Part shown: positions 1 to 11,400 of the stretch, piece after piece
How positions within the stretch are numbered: the stretch's first letter is position 1
Layout of the letters: each line of letters starts with the position of its first letter
Source: Diphasiastrum complanatum
Taxonomy: Eukaryota > Streptophyta > Lycopodiopsida > Lycopodiales > Lycopodiaceae
Reading direction: 5' to 3'
Length of the DNA stretch: 64,000 nucleotides
NCBI GenBank assembly: GCA_029204225.1
Contig: CM055109.1
Span: 41,648,544 to 41,712,543 of the forward strand
Program-made: the position numbers and the translations under genes
The notes under the pieces: model-generated
What the model was told of the DNA's origin: nothing
Databases searched by the model: none
What the model saw: only the letters and a program-made list of their open reading frames with translations

Positions 1-177
1 GACTGGTTAAGGGCTGAAAGCTAACAAGGCTTTGTAGTTGGAAACATTTCATTTCTTCATCCATCCAAAGTTTCTTTGGTCTTAGGTTCGAGCCTCCCCT
101 TGGAAACCAAGAAGCATTTCTTCATCCACACACCAAGCTCGCTCCCAGCTTCCACTCATTCCCACTGATTTTTGACA
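1..177 (+). repeat. 3' part of a Ty1-copia 5' LTR (copia-1)
   Basis: This is the end of a long terminal repeat whose start lies outside the window. It finishes in TTTGACA directly before a primer-binding site. The last ~60 bases resemble the ends of two other LTRs here, at about 39580-39637 and 51000-51087: a run of CCACAC/CACCC, then CTTCCRCT, then GACA. That makes the three members of one LTR family. Confidence 0.7.
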
Positions 178-189
178 TGGTATCAGAGC
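178..189 (+). other. Primer-binding site of copia-1
   Basis: TGGTATCAGAGC is complementary to the 3' end of initiator tRNA-Met and is the usual minus-strand primer site of plant Ty1-copia elements. It directly follows the LTR end and precedes the gag remnant, as expected for a plus-strand element. Confidence 0.85.
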
Positions 190-287
190 GGGCATTCTAG
201 TAATCTGCTTCCATTGTGGATTATTAATCTTGTTTCTATCAAGATGTTGCATTAGTAAGTGCGCAGCCAACAATATTTCCAAAATTA

Positions 288-650
288 TTGTTTCTACCAA
301 CGATCTCGCTCAACCAGAATGGATCAGTCTTCTCTGATCGAGAGACTCGATGGAGGGAACTATCATCTCTGGAAGTTCAAAATGAAGGTCATACTATAAG
401 CCAAGAACCGTGGGATGTTGTTGATGGCACAGAAGTCAAGCCAGAAGGTGATGCAGCCATTATCACCAAATGGAGACTGAGAGATGGCAAGGCATTTGCC
501 ATGATTACTCTCAACATCAAGGATACACAAATAATACACATACGGAATGCTCAGACAGCCAAGGATGCATGGGACGTTCTAGCAACCCCGCATGATATCA
601 GAAATGTTACTTCCAAGTTACACTTAAGGAAGAAATAATGGACATGAGAT
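288..650 (+). pseudogene. Copia-1 gag remnant
   Basis: The reading frame encodes a copia gag N-terminal half: a W-rich segment, then a run ending in AKDAWDVLATPHD, typical of the UBN2/gag family that forms the virus-like particle. The frame ends after HLRKK. The nucleocapsid zinc knuckle expected next is missing, and protease sequence follows within about 150 bases, so an internal deletion is likely. The frame is open here but the element is dead. Confidence 0.7.
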
Positions 651-679
651 CAAGGACTGCAAAACTTTGAAATTCAACA

Positions 680-1330
680 ATGAAAAGAAGAAACAGTCCC
701 AAACAACAAGCAAAAACAGTCTCACCCAGTTTTTTGATACAGCAGCAAGAGGAAGATGAGGCAGCCTTCATGACCAAGGATGGAGAACAACATAATATCG
801 ATTCTTGGTATCTCGATTCTGGAGCAACTCAACACATGACTCACCATCAAGATTGGTTCAAAGATTATAAATCTTTCACTCACTCTTGAGTTGTACAACT
901 CGAAGACAACTCATCACATTCGATTCAAGGTGAAGGAACAGTCAGAATCAAATTTCAAAAGGGTGAAGTCAAGTTGCTGTCCAACGTCCTCCACATCTCA
1001 AATCTGACCAAGAATCTGCTCTCAGTTAGCAAAATCACTGATTCAGGTCGAGGGTCGAATTCCATGCAAATGACTGCACCATCTTTAACAAAGCTAAAAA
1101 AATTCTAGCCTTCGGCAGAAGAAGTGGCAACCTCTACAAACTCAGCAACTATTATTCTTCCAACAGTCAAGCTCTTCACACTTCTACTTCCGATTCATTT
1201 GATATGCTTTGACATTTATGATCAATCCATTTGAACTTCAACAATATTCAGTAAATGTCGACTCAGAAACTAGTACTCGGATCTACCTGCTGTTGGCAAG
1301 CCAACTTTTCCATGTGAAAGCTGTATAATC
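680..1330 (+). pseudogene. Copia-1 protease and pre-integrase remnant
   Basis: The translated frame carries the aspartic protease signature LDSGATQHMTHHQDW, with catalytic D-S-G near base 825. A stop codon (TGA) interrupts it at about 887. The following bases still resemble the intact counterpart of copia-2 at 48050-48595. The pre-integrase segment near 1210-1260 is recognisable but frameshifted. Active copia polyproteins read through this region without stops, so it is a pseudogene. Confidence 0.75.
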
Positions 1331-1337
1331 AGCAAGC

Positions 1338-1985
1338 ATGCAAGAAGTCCGATCTTTTCAGACTCAGTTTATACTTTCGAGGGCATGTTCGATCTTATAC
1401 ATAGTGATATCTATGGCGATGCAGACTACTTTTAATGGAGGAGCTCTATACTTCCTAAACTTCATTGATGACTTCTCTCGAAGGAGTGCAACCTACTTCC
1501 TAAAGAACAAATTAGAAGCATTCAAGTTCTTCATGTAGTTCAAGGAGTCTGCTGAAAATCAAAACTAGAGGAAGATTAAAGCTCTACACACAGATGGAGG
1601 GAGAGAATTTATCTTCACCAAATTTAAAGAGTTTTGTAAGGCCAACAGAATACATCAACAATTCACAACAAGCTACTCACCTCAGTCCAATGGTGTAGTT
1701 GAATGGAAGAATCAGACACTTATCAAAAGTGCCACGAGCATGCTAGTCCATGCCTCTCTTCCGAAGAGATTTTGGGCAGAAGCTGTTACTACAGCCGCCT
1801 ACCTGCAAAATCGATCCATCACCAAAGCCTTGAATGCAATATCTCACTTTTGCATTTTTGGTTGTACGGCTTATGCTTCTCTTCCGGATAAACTTCGTAC
1901 AAAGCTTGAGGATAAATGAATTAAATACATTTTTGTTGGCTATAGTAGTGAAAGCAAAGGCCCTAGGCTGTTCAATTTGAGCACT
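1338..1985 (+). pseudogene. Copia-1 integrase remnant
   Basis: Several frames together give a copia integrase core: an FIDDFSRR segment near 1460, then an H-T-D-G-G-R-E-F block near 1590, then S-P-Q-S-N-G-V-V-E-W near 1680-1707. The C-terminal part (GCTAYASLPDKLR, then F-V-G-Y-S) lies near 1860-1950. In-frame stops occur at about 1536, 1566 and 1916. The product would have inserted element cDNA into the genome. The stops make that impossible now. Confidence 0.75.
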
Positions 1986-2513
1986 AACAAAATTGTTGTT
2001 AGTCGTGATGTGCATTTTGATGAAAAGAATTCATTAGATATGGCCCCATCTCATATCTTCAAGGGGGACAGCTCACATAGTGTCAATGTTAAAGTTTTTC
2101 CAGATTTGGTACCATCCTCTATTTCTGGAGATAAGAGACAACAATCAATCAATTTTGAACTGCCCAACACCTCATCAAGTTTAGAGCCTAATGTTCCTCA
2201 AGAACCGCCCATTGTTGTTCAAAATCAGCCTATAGGACCTGTTGGATAGCAAGGACCAGTTTTGGAAAATCTTGGACAACCAAGTGCAGTGTCGAAAAAT
2301 CTTGGACAACAAATTACAAGAAGAGACATGGCTGTTGGACAGCCTAAAACAGTCCCACGATGGCTGTTGTCGACTTTGCCAGATAGCAAAGTAAGTTCAT
2401 TATATCATGGAAACACATGTGCCTCTACAAAATCAGTGGACTATGCTGATTTTTCAAATTTTGCTCTTACATCTCATGGAGATGTTGCGGAAGAACCTGT
2501 TTTTTATGAGTAG
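1977..2513 (+). pseudogene. Copia-1 integrase-RT linker
   Basis: The frame begins with STNKIVVSRDVHFDE, the conserved end of copia integrases, and continues into a low-complexity linker rich in Pro, Gln and Asn. A stop splits it near 2247. Within the linker the sequence E/K-N-L-G-Q-(P/Q) occurs twice, at about 2264 and 2297, a small internal duplication. Confidence 0.6.
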
Positions 2514-2519
2514 GCCAAG

Positions 2520-2975
2520 GGAGTAAAATGTTGGGAGGATGCGATGCAAGATGAGTATGACTCACTCATTAAGAACTAGATTTGGGTTTTTGTTGATCTT
2601 CCTCATGGGAAGAAAGCAATTGGTTTTAAATGGGTATACAAAATCAAGTATAAGACAGATGGCATCATTGAAAGGTACAAGGCAAGGCTTGTTGCCAAAG
2701 GCTATGCTCAGTAAAAGGGAGAGACTTTTTCTCCTACTGCTCGGATGACTACCGTGAGGGTAGTAACTTCTTTGGCTGCCCATTTTGGTTGGCGTTTGCG
2801 GCAACTTGACATAAAGACAACATTCTCCAATGGTGATCTTAATAAGCAAGTGTACCTTCAACAACCTGCTAATTTTTTGGTTGAAGGCCAATAAGATAAA
2901 GTTTGTCTTTTCAAGAAGGCACTTTATGGATTGAAACAAGCCCCGAGGATGTGGTATCAAAAAATACATAAATGA
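2520..2975 (+). pseudogene. Copia-1 reverse transcriptase, 5' half
   Basis: The translation shows the RVT_2 start: a W-E-D-A-M-like block, then [12 protein letters not shown], then [10 protein letters not shown], then QLDIKTTFSNGDL and LYGLKQAPRMWY. Stops interrupt it at about 2577, 2713 and 2892. Similarity ends abruptly near 2970, before the YVDD catalytic box. RNase H and the 3' LTR are absent, so the element is truncated at its 3' side. Confidence 0.8.
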
Positions 2976-4079
<1,104 letters not shown>

Positions 4080-4080
<1 letters not shown>

Positions 4081-4321
4081 CAGGATTGCTGAAATAATTG
4101 CGTGCTCAGCTGAATTGTAAGTACAATCACTGAAGCGGATTAATGTAATGGATAATCACTGTTGATCAGTTTGAAGGTGAAGTTCAATCTAGAATAAAAG
4201 GTAATAGTGTAGAAAGATAGCGTTTGTTCCTCAGGCGTCAGAGACAACCTGATTGAATTCTAAGGAGTCGAAGACGTCCGTGATTCGATCATACTGAGAT
4301 TAAGAAAGTGCAATCAATCAC

Positions 4322-4356
<35 letters not shown>

Positions 4357-4930
4357 CCATGTTAGACAGAGATAGTAGAAGGTGTTGCTTCTATATTACA
4401 TTGAATGCTTGTCATACGAGTATTTGGTCAGTATGGAGAAAGAACAACACAATTGACTACGACATACATGTGGCGTAGCTTTGATGCTGAGCTTGCACTA
4501 TCTGGTGAATGCGAGCTGGATGTGTATATATACACTACGTACTTGTGATTACAAGAATTGTTTAACTAATCTGTAATTACAAAACAAGTTTAGTAATAAC
4601 ATATATTGGTCATGAACGTACTTTACAAATATTTGATGTACAACGACATCTATACAGTGTGTATATCAGTCAGACGAGACGAAAGACCCGAAGTCGTTGA
4701 ACGAGTCGATCGTCAAAGTAGTCGGATTACTCGATCGAACCAAGCAGGTGACTTGATCGTTGAAGTAGATCAATCGATCATCGAAGTATTTGGATGAGTC
4801 ACTGCAGACACTTTGGTCGACCATCAAAGAACTCGAGTGACTTGATGGTCGAAATCGTTTAAGATGGCCAGGTCTTCGATGTTCTTCAAATAGTTTGACA
4901 TTCGAATGTAGAATATAGGAACATGAATGG
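4080..4930. repeat. Possible diverged LTR
   Basis: Segments such as ATTGCGTGCTCAG, the TATATACACTA-type promoter-like run near 4530 and a dense GTCG/TCGA region at 4665-4880 resemble the organisation of the LTR at 60110-61019. Clean termini and a primer-binding site were not found, so the call is tentative. A (CA)n tract lies inside at 4324-4353. Confidence 0.3.
4324..4353. repeat. (CA)n microsatellite
   Basis: About 15 uninterrupted CA units. Confidence 0.95.
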
Positions 4931-6190
4931 ATACCCTTTACTTCAGAAATGAAGATTTGTCGGAAGCTCGAAGTAGTCGTCCTTCAAATAGTTCGACTGA
5001 TTTGATTATGTGTAGGAAGTCGCAAGTGTTGAACTACTTTGCAAAAACCCATGTATTTTACCAGACATTACTCTACACACAGAATGACAGTAGTTTTGCA
5101 GGTACTATGGTCTATGTTAAGAAACACGAGTAAATATGCAGAATAGCAAAACAAAAAGCTATGATTCCTGTAGGTATCAGATGAGCAGACATAAAACCTA
5201 AATTGGTTGCATCTGACCCTAGATCAATGATTAATTCAAGGATCAAAATGTGTAGGAAAAATCTTGAATGGAATTCAAACACCAAGGAGGAAACTGTGAG
5301 CTTAATCTCCAACAAGTTTGTCCATCTTATATAGGCTTAAGACCCTCTTGTGCACTTAGTACTACAAGGTCTAAACTCTCCTATTGATAGATCCAATTGC
5401 TATTGATACTCTACACATGCATTGACTGTCCCAGACCTTGTACTAACTCCAATTAGTGTGTTTGGGCCTCACAAGGTTATTATTTACTTTGCGGGTCACA
5501 TCCAGTATAACGTGGCAAACCAATAAGATTTATTCTCTGGAGTACCGTGTGTATCCAAGACTAGGAGTATATTGAATCCTACATTCTAATCATGGACATA
5601 ACACAGGCCACGGCCCATGCACAACTGGTTCCATCATTGATCTTCATTCCTATTTGATACCATCCACATCACTACATCATCCACTTTTTGTGATAATCTC
5701 CATTTGAATAAGTGAAATCATCTATACATACTTATAAGCATCCATCCGGACTATAGCAATCAACCATTTGTACGTGCATCCATCATTATACTTGAACATC
5801 CATCAAGGTCCACACAAGCACTCAACTTTCTATTTTCCATTTCTTAGTTTTTGGCTATTGCTTCTTGACTAGTTCTTTTTGTGGAACACCACCGTTGTAT
5901 AGTCCTTGAAGTCATCTTTTGTTGGATTTATCTCTCTCTCCCTAAATCCAAGAGTTATGCTAAATTCATTCATGTTGCTGCATATTTACTCGCATTGTTG
6001 CATAGTTTGTAGAAATACACACAAACAAGTATCAATGTGACAATCAAACTATTGAAGGAGTTTTGATAATCAAACTATTCAAGGAGATCAAGTGTCGACT
6101 ATCAACTATCAACATAAGCTTGTAGTGGGTTTTCCTATTCACCTTCAACCCTAGATCTAGGCACTTGCAAAGCATCAAGAAGTGAAGAGG
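4931..6190. other. Unassigned AT-rich DNA
   Basis: Only short unconvincing frames occur on either strand. No domain, tRNA or terminal repeat was recognised. Confidence 0.4.
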
Positions 6191-6195
6191 ATGCT

Positions 6196-6732
6196 TCACA
6201 TGTCACGCGACTGAAAACTACGATGGATATAACGTTGAAGCCCGATGAAAGATTTAATCACGCTATGGAATGGCATGGTGAGTTGAGCTTGCAGGAGGTC
6301 AGAAAATACTTCAAGTCCCTGTAGAGATTGCTCTTTTTTGGGGATTTGAGCAGATAATAGACTTTTCGTATTTTCTTTCTCTCGCAAAAACTCATCTCTA
6401 AATTCATTGTACTGCCTTTGTTCCAATTTTGGGTCTGGGTAGTCTTTGGGTAATGTGGAAGCTGTCAGGTGGCTTCCGTGATTGTTAGCTAATTTAGCAA
6501 TGTTTTGCTGTTGTTCTTGGTGTTGGCGTTGTGCTCTAGTGAGAACTCTAACAGGTTCGGATGATATATGATGTGCTGGAAGGATCCTATTAGGTTGTTT
6601 AGGACAATCTTTGAAACTGTGTTTGCAAACACAGTCTAGACACTCCACATGGTATTGGTTTTTAACTTTACAATCAACCTTGAAGTGGCCAGTTTCATCA
6701 CAAATAAAACAGTGGTTGCTCATTGGTCCCAT
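6196..6732 (-). pseudogene. Zinc-knuckle gag fragment, LTR retrotransposon
   Basis: The 178-residue frame starts near a CCHC knuckle, CFICDETGHFKVDC (residues ~8-21), followed by a second Cys-rich segment, CLDCVCKHSFKDC (~31-43). Then come TRAQR (~66-70), a Gln-rich stretch and a charged helical tail. A knuckle followed by a TRAQ-like segment is typical of the gag-protease boundary of Ty3-gypsy-type elements. No protease, RT or LTR was found beside it, so it is a stranded fragment. A host zinc-knuckle protein is the less likely alternative. Confidence 0.55.
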
Positions 6733-7501
6733 GGCAATGGCATGACCATCTTGGATGGCTAGTTGTGCTGGATTTTCCGGTGGTGTGGAATACTCATCCC
6801 GTTTACACGAGCATGAGTTGTCGGTTGGATATGATTGAGAACTAGCAGATGGGAGTGTTGTATCGTGATTATATGAGTGATCCTAGGAGTTATCTACAAG
6901 ATGTGTTTGTGCAGATTCTCAAAGGTCTCTATGTTCTTGTGCTCCTAGATCAGGTTGTCCCCTTGAAGGTGGTCCTACAAAAGAATGGTGCGGCCTTCCT
7001 CATCAAAATCTATGTGCCTCTTTTTTGTTTTTGGACATGTAAAAACTTTCGCTTGAAAAAAAAGTTTAAAAGAAAGTAAAAATTGTTTTAATATAGAGAA
7101 AAGTTTACCTCCTCGGTCGTTCCACCATTGGATTGGAAAGGCCTTATGCCTTGGGTTCCCGCCCTCAGATGGCCTTCCCAATAGAACAGCCCCACAAGGC
7201 AACCTCTCAATCACACACACGCGCGCACACACACACACAATATACATATAATGAGTAATCCACTTAGGATTTTCCTCTCTCTCTCTCTCTTGTAGATTTT
7301 TATGGTTGGCTTTCGTTCAGCCACGTCATATAACCCGGGTTAACCTTTGCTCTGGTTTCACTAACCCTGGTTAAATTGTGCCTCTCTCTTTTTCGTGATG
7401 TATCTTCTCGTGACATATTTCTTTCGAGTTCTTCTCGCCATTGCCAACGATCAATGCAGAATTATGCCTTAGTCATTCTCGAATTCATTAGTGTCGCTGC
7501 A
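6733..7501. other. Unassigned stretch with short AC/GC and CT tracts
   Basis: Contains an alternating AC/CGCG/AC tract at about 7213-7240 and a short CT run near 7274. No gene was recognised. Confidence 0.45.
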
Positions 7502-7966
7502 TGCAGCTTAATCTGCAGTTGATTGTCCATTTATCAGATTGCAGCTTAGTCTGCAATCCATTATCGATTTCTCAGATTGCAGCTTAATCTGCAACTCATT
7601 ATCCATTTCTCAGATTGAAGCTTAATCTGCAGTTCGTGATCCATTTCTCAGATTACAGCTTAATTGCACTTCATTAGCCATTTCTGAGATTGGAGCTTAA
7701 TTTGCAGTTCATGATCCATTTCTCAGATTGCAACTTAATCTCTAGTTCATTATCCCATTTGTCAGATTGCAGCTTAATCTGCAGTTTATGATCCGTTTGT
7801 AAGATTGCAACTTAACCTCCAGTTCGTTATCCCATTTGTCAGATTGCCACTTATTCTGCAGTTTATGATCCATTTGTAAGGTTGCAGCTTAATCTGCAGT
7901 TCATTATCCCATTTGTCAGATTACAGCTTACTCTGTGGTTCATTATCCATTTTTCAGATTGCAGCA
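7502..7966. repeat. 38-bp tandem array with an internal hairpin, 12+ units
   Basis: Twelve complete units and one partial unit of about 38-39 bp run head to tail. The consensus starts TGCAGCTTAATCTGCAG and ends in CCATTTCTCAGAT. At each unit junction the sequence CAGATT-GCAGCTT-AATCTG forms an inverted repeat with 6-bp arms and a 7-base spacer, intact or nearly so in several units. Units alternate between a TTATCC and a TGATCC form, and later units alternate TTTGTCAGAT with TTTGTAAGAT, so there is a ~77-bp higher-order dimer. The array ends about 450 bp upstream of the SIG5 start codon. Confidence 0.93.
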
Positions 7967-8413
7967 GTTCAATCCGATTGCTTGATGTTTGTCTGGTTTC
8001 TTGATTAACGCTCCTCTTGAATTGCCCGAAATGAGAGAACATGCAGTTTTCTCTTGAGCATTTCGTTGCTAGTATCCTACTGTTTCCTCATTCACAGCCC
8101 TATATTGCTATCATAATAGCATTAAGAGCTCAATGCTACTTTTGATATGTGCTTCGTTTTCACAACCTACGGAAATCATTCTGCGGCGGAAGTTGGATTC
8201 TTTCCATCTACTTGTTTGATGCTATTCAGTTGTCACAGTTGATGCGACCCATTTAAGTATTTTACAGCAAAGATAGCATTCATGCGAACTAATTTGAACA
8301 GCTTTTGAGAAACTCTCTAACAATTCCTTTCATAAACAGATACTTGTGATTAATCTTAGGCAAAGAGTACATTCTAAGTCTAACCTGTGGCTGGAAATTC
8401 GGACGTGACCGCC
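7967..8413 (+). promoter_or_regulatory. Presumed SIG5 proximal promoter / 5' UTR
   Basis: This non-coding stretch separates the repeat array from the SIG5 start codon. A TAA at 8381-8383, in frame with the coding exon, shows the ORF does not extend upstream without a splice. I could not place a TATA box or transcription start with confidence. Confidence 0.4.
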
Positions 8414-11400
8414 ATGGACGGACTAGTGGTAATGGGAACAGGAACAAGCCCTTCTCAGAAGACGTTGAGCTTTGGAAGGGGCTTGACTATCAAAAGTCCA
8501 GGGTTTGGTAAACTTTCAAGTCTGGGAATAGCAGTAGATAGCATTTCATTATCTCCACTTTCTTCTGCCATAAGGTGTACAGGCTGCGAAAATAAGTCAT
8601 TCAGGCCTAGTACAGATGCCATTTGTTTTTGTTCCCATCCCGAGGAGGTCAAGCTTGAAGCAGGCAAAGGATTGGTAGGAAATAGAGAGGAGAGACGCAA
8701 AAAAACATCAAATATTAGAAGAAAATCTGTGCATCTGCCAGCTGCAGTAATCAACCCTTCCAACACCATTACTTTTGCAGAGGACCAAATAAACCTTGAA
8801 AATGCTACTGCCACCTTGGAACAAATTTTCAGAGAAAGCTTCGCAACTATTCTTGAGTCCCCTTATGAAAAGCCTAGCTGTGAGCCTTACATTCATGCTA
8901 GTCAATATGTTATCAGAAAAGAGAACAATGCTGCATCAAGTGAACAAATTCTTACTCCTCAGAATAGAGATCTACATTCATGGCATGATAATTGGAAAGA
9001 ATCTAATCATGAGCCTGTCAGTGACAAATCAGAGGAATTATTTGCAGACCTAAACCATCCTTTGTCTCCTAAAAATGAAATGGTTACTAGAGTTAGAAAC
9101 AGGAGAAAGGGTGGAAGAAAACTTAACCTTGTTTCTAGAATTGCTTTGCAAAAAACTCGCCTCGAGAAGATTGTAAAGCCCGCTGGCCGAGAGAGAATCA
9201 CAAGACCAAGATTTTCTGGAGTTGAGAAATCTGATTTATGGTCAGATGAAGCAGATCAGCTGGTTAAAATGTATGGAAAACCCTTAGATATGCGGGCAGT
9301 AAATTGGTTCAATCTACCACACGGACGTCTAACAGCCCAGGAGGAAATAAGGCTTTCAAACCTTTTCAAACCTCTTATGGTATGAATCTCTCTATAGTAT
9401 CTTTTACACCTTTGTTCCTTGAATGATTTTCTATGTATTTGTATCTGGAATTCTCAAAATACTGTGCCAAGTGCTTGACCTAATCACATTTGCTATTGTC
9501 TGAAATGTGCTCTGTATCGTTTTTCTAGGTATTGAGTTACTTGGGGTATATCATAATTTACAAGTCATTCTGTTAAGAATTGGATTGCTTCCGGTGATAT
9601 TATTCTGCAAAAGTTTGCCTGTAGAATGCTCCATAAGTTTTCCATTCATGATTTCCTAATGCGGCAGGCTTAGAAGAATCTAGTAGGTGAAAAAGGAGAG
9701 TCTATCAACCATTTGCATATACAAAACCAAGGTATCAATATTGACACAGCATGGCCAACTTGTTAGTTTGCAAGTTATGAGAAATATTGCATAAGCAACA
9801 AAATGAGAAATATCACCAAACTAAGGGATCATATAAGAATCTTCCACTAAGAGCACAATATGAATGTCAAAGAACTGAGCATAAGATAAATCATAGATTC
9901 TTCTCTCCAAGGAACTGCAGACGAGTCTCCCAAAAAGAAGTCAAGGCACTGAACTAATAAACTTCCTAAAGACGAGAGTTACGGTAGTTAGAGTCTCCAA
10001 GAGTGACCTGGGTGCCCTTTCAGAAAGATGCAAACCCCAGCAATTCATCAAATACATGCGAGGTACTAACTAGTGACTAAATGTCTAGAAAATGGGCCTA
10101 TGTGGCTAAATGGCATAATAGATGGACCCAATGTTATCAGCTTCTGATTTTAAAAGTCTAATGAATTAGTATGGCCCCAAGTACTCCAAGGCACTACTGT
10201 ATGCCGAATGAACTCTCTCATATTGACATAAGCATTGTTTTGAATGTTTTTAAAACCATAAGGGAGATACAAGTGTTGAATAGTGCATTGCATATGCAGA
10301 AGAAGCTGCCGCAAATTGTCAATGTCAGATAAAAGATCAAAACAATACATATGTTGGTAAGTAACCTCAAAAGTAGGCATGCCGAAGAATGCACTGCAAC
10401 ATGAAAAGAAAGTTGTACATTCAGCCTTCAGGCATGATGGACACTATTGAATGGTGATGTAGCAACTCTGTGAAGCTACACCAATGGAAAAAGGAGAGAA
10501 TCCATCGTCATCATCCAATGAAATAACAGAATTGTTGACTGATAGCTTGTAGGCAAAAGGAGGTAGGCACCAAACTAGGCAAAAATGATTGAGGTAGACT
10601 GTACCACAAAATGTATTATAGTAAGTGCTGGCTATTTTGCTTGGCATCCATTGTGCCCAATGGCTAGAAACTTTGAAGCATTCCATAAACCTCAAATAAG
10701 CCTTCCAAAAGATTGAAGATGTTTGCATTCTGCAAATCTGGTGGGGGGCAAGTCTCAAAATCTTAAGGCCCTCCAAATTGTTGTACATGGCAAAGACTTA
10801 GGTCTCTTGGTGACAAAGGTCACAAAGAATCGTGCTATGTCGAAACACTTCCCTGACTTATGGGAAGTCTTTGATGCCCTCAAAGAATCAGTTGAAGCAG
10901 TTTGTAGAACACGCAGTAGAGAAAATATGGGTTTACCCCTTGTTTATTAATCTCTTGTAAAGACATGGTTAAAGGTGCTACTCATGGCCACTGGTACCAA
11001 ATGGGTGGGCCCGACATCCTCAATGGCCACGTACTCGATGTACTGAAACATATACACCTCACTCAAATGTGTCAATGGATAAACATTTTATTCATGCAAG
11101 AAGACACCAATTTGTTAATGATGTGGAACTGCCTGGGGTTAGCCTGCATTTATCAATCTCTCCATAGAAACATAGTTAGAGGTGTTACTTCCAGCCACTT
11201 GTATTGCTATGTCCCTGAAGGACATAATTGGGCCGGTATTTGGTTTAGGGGTCAATGCTGATGGGAGCTTAATTCACCTACCTTTAAGGGTATGTGCCTT
11301 TGATGTTGATGGCTCTAGGCTATATAAGCATGCCAAGAGTTAAGTACATATGAGGTCCCAAAATAAAATAAAAGAAGTGAAAGGAGAGGATAGCATAGAG

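Noticed and set aside
8387-8413. SIG5 start at 8387
   Set aside because: The codon there is GTG, following a TAA. The first ATG in frame is at 8414 and has a good start context.
8455-9201. Antisense and shifted frames over SIG5 exon 1
   Set aside because: They overlap the recognised SIG5 coding frame and show no domain of their own.
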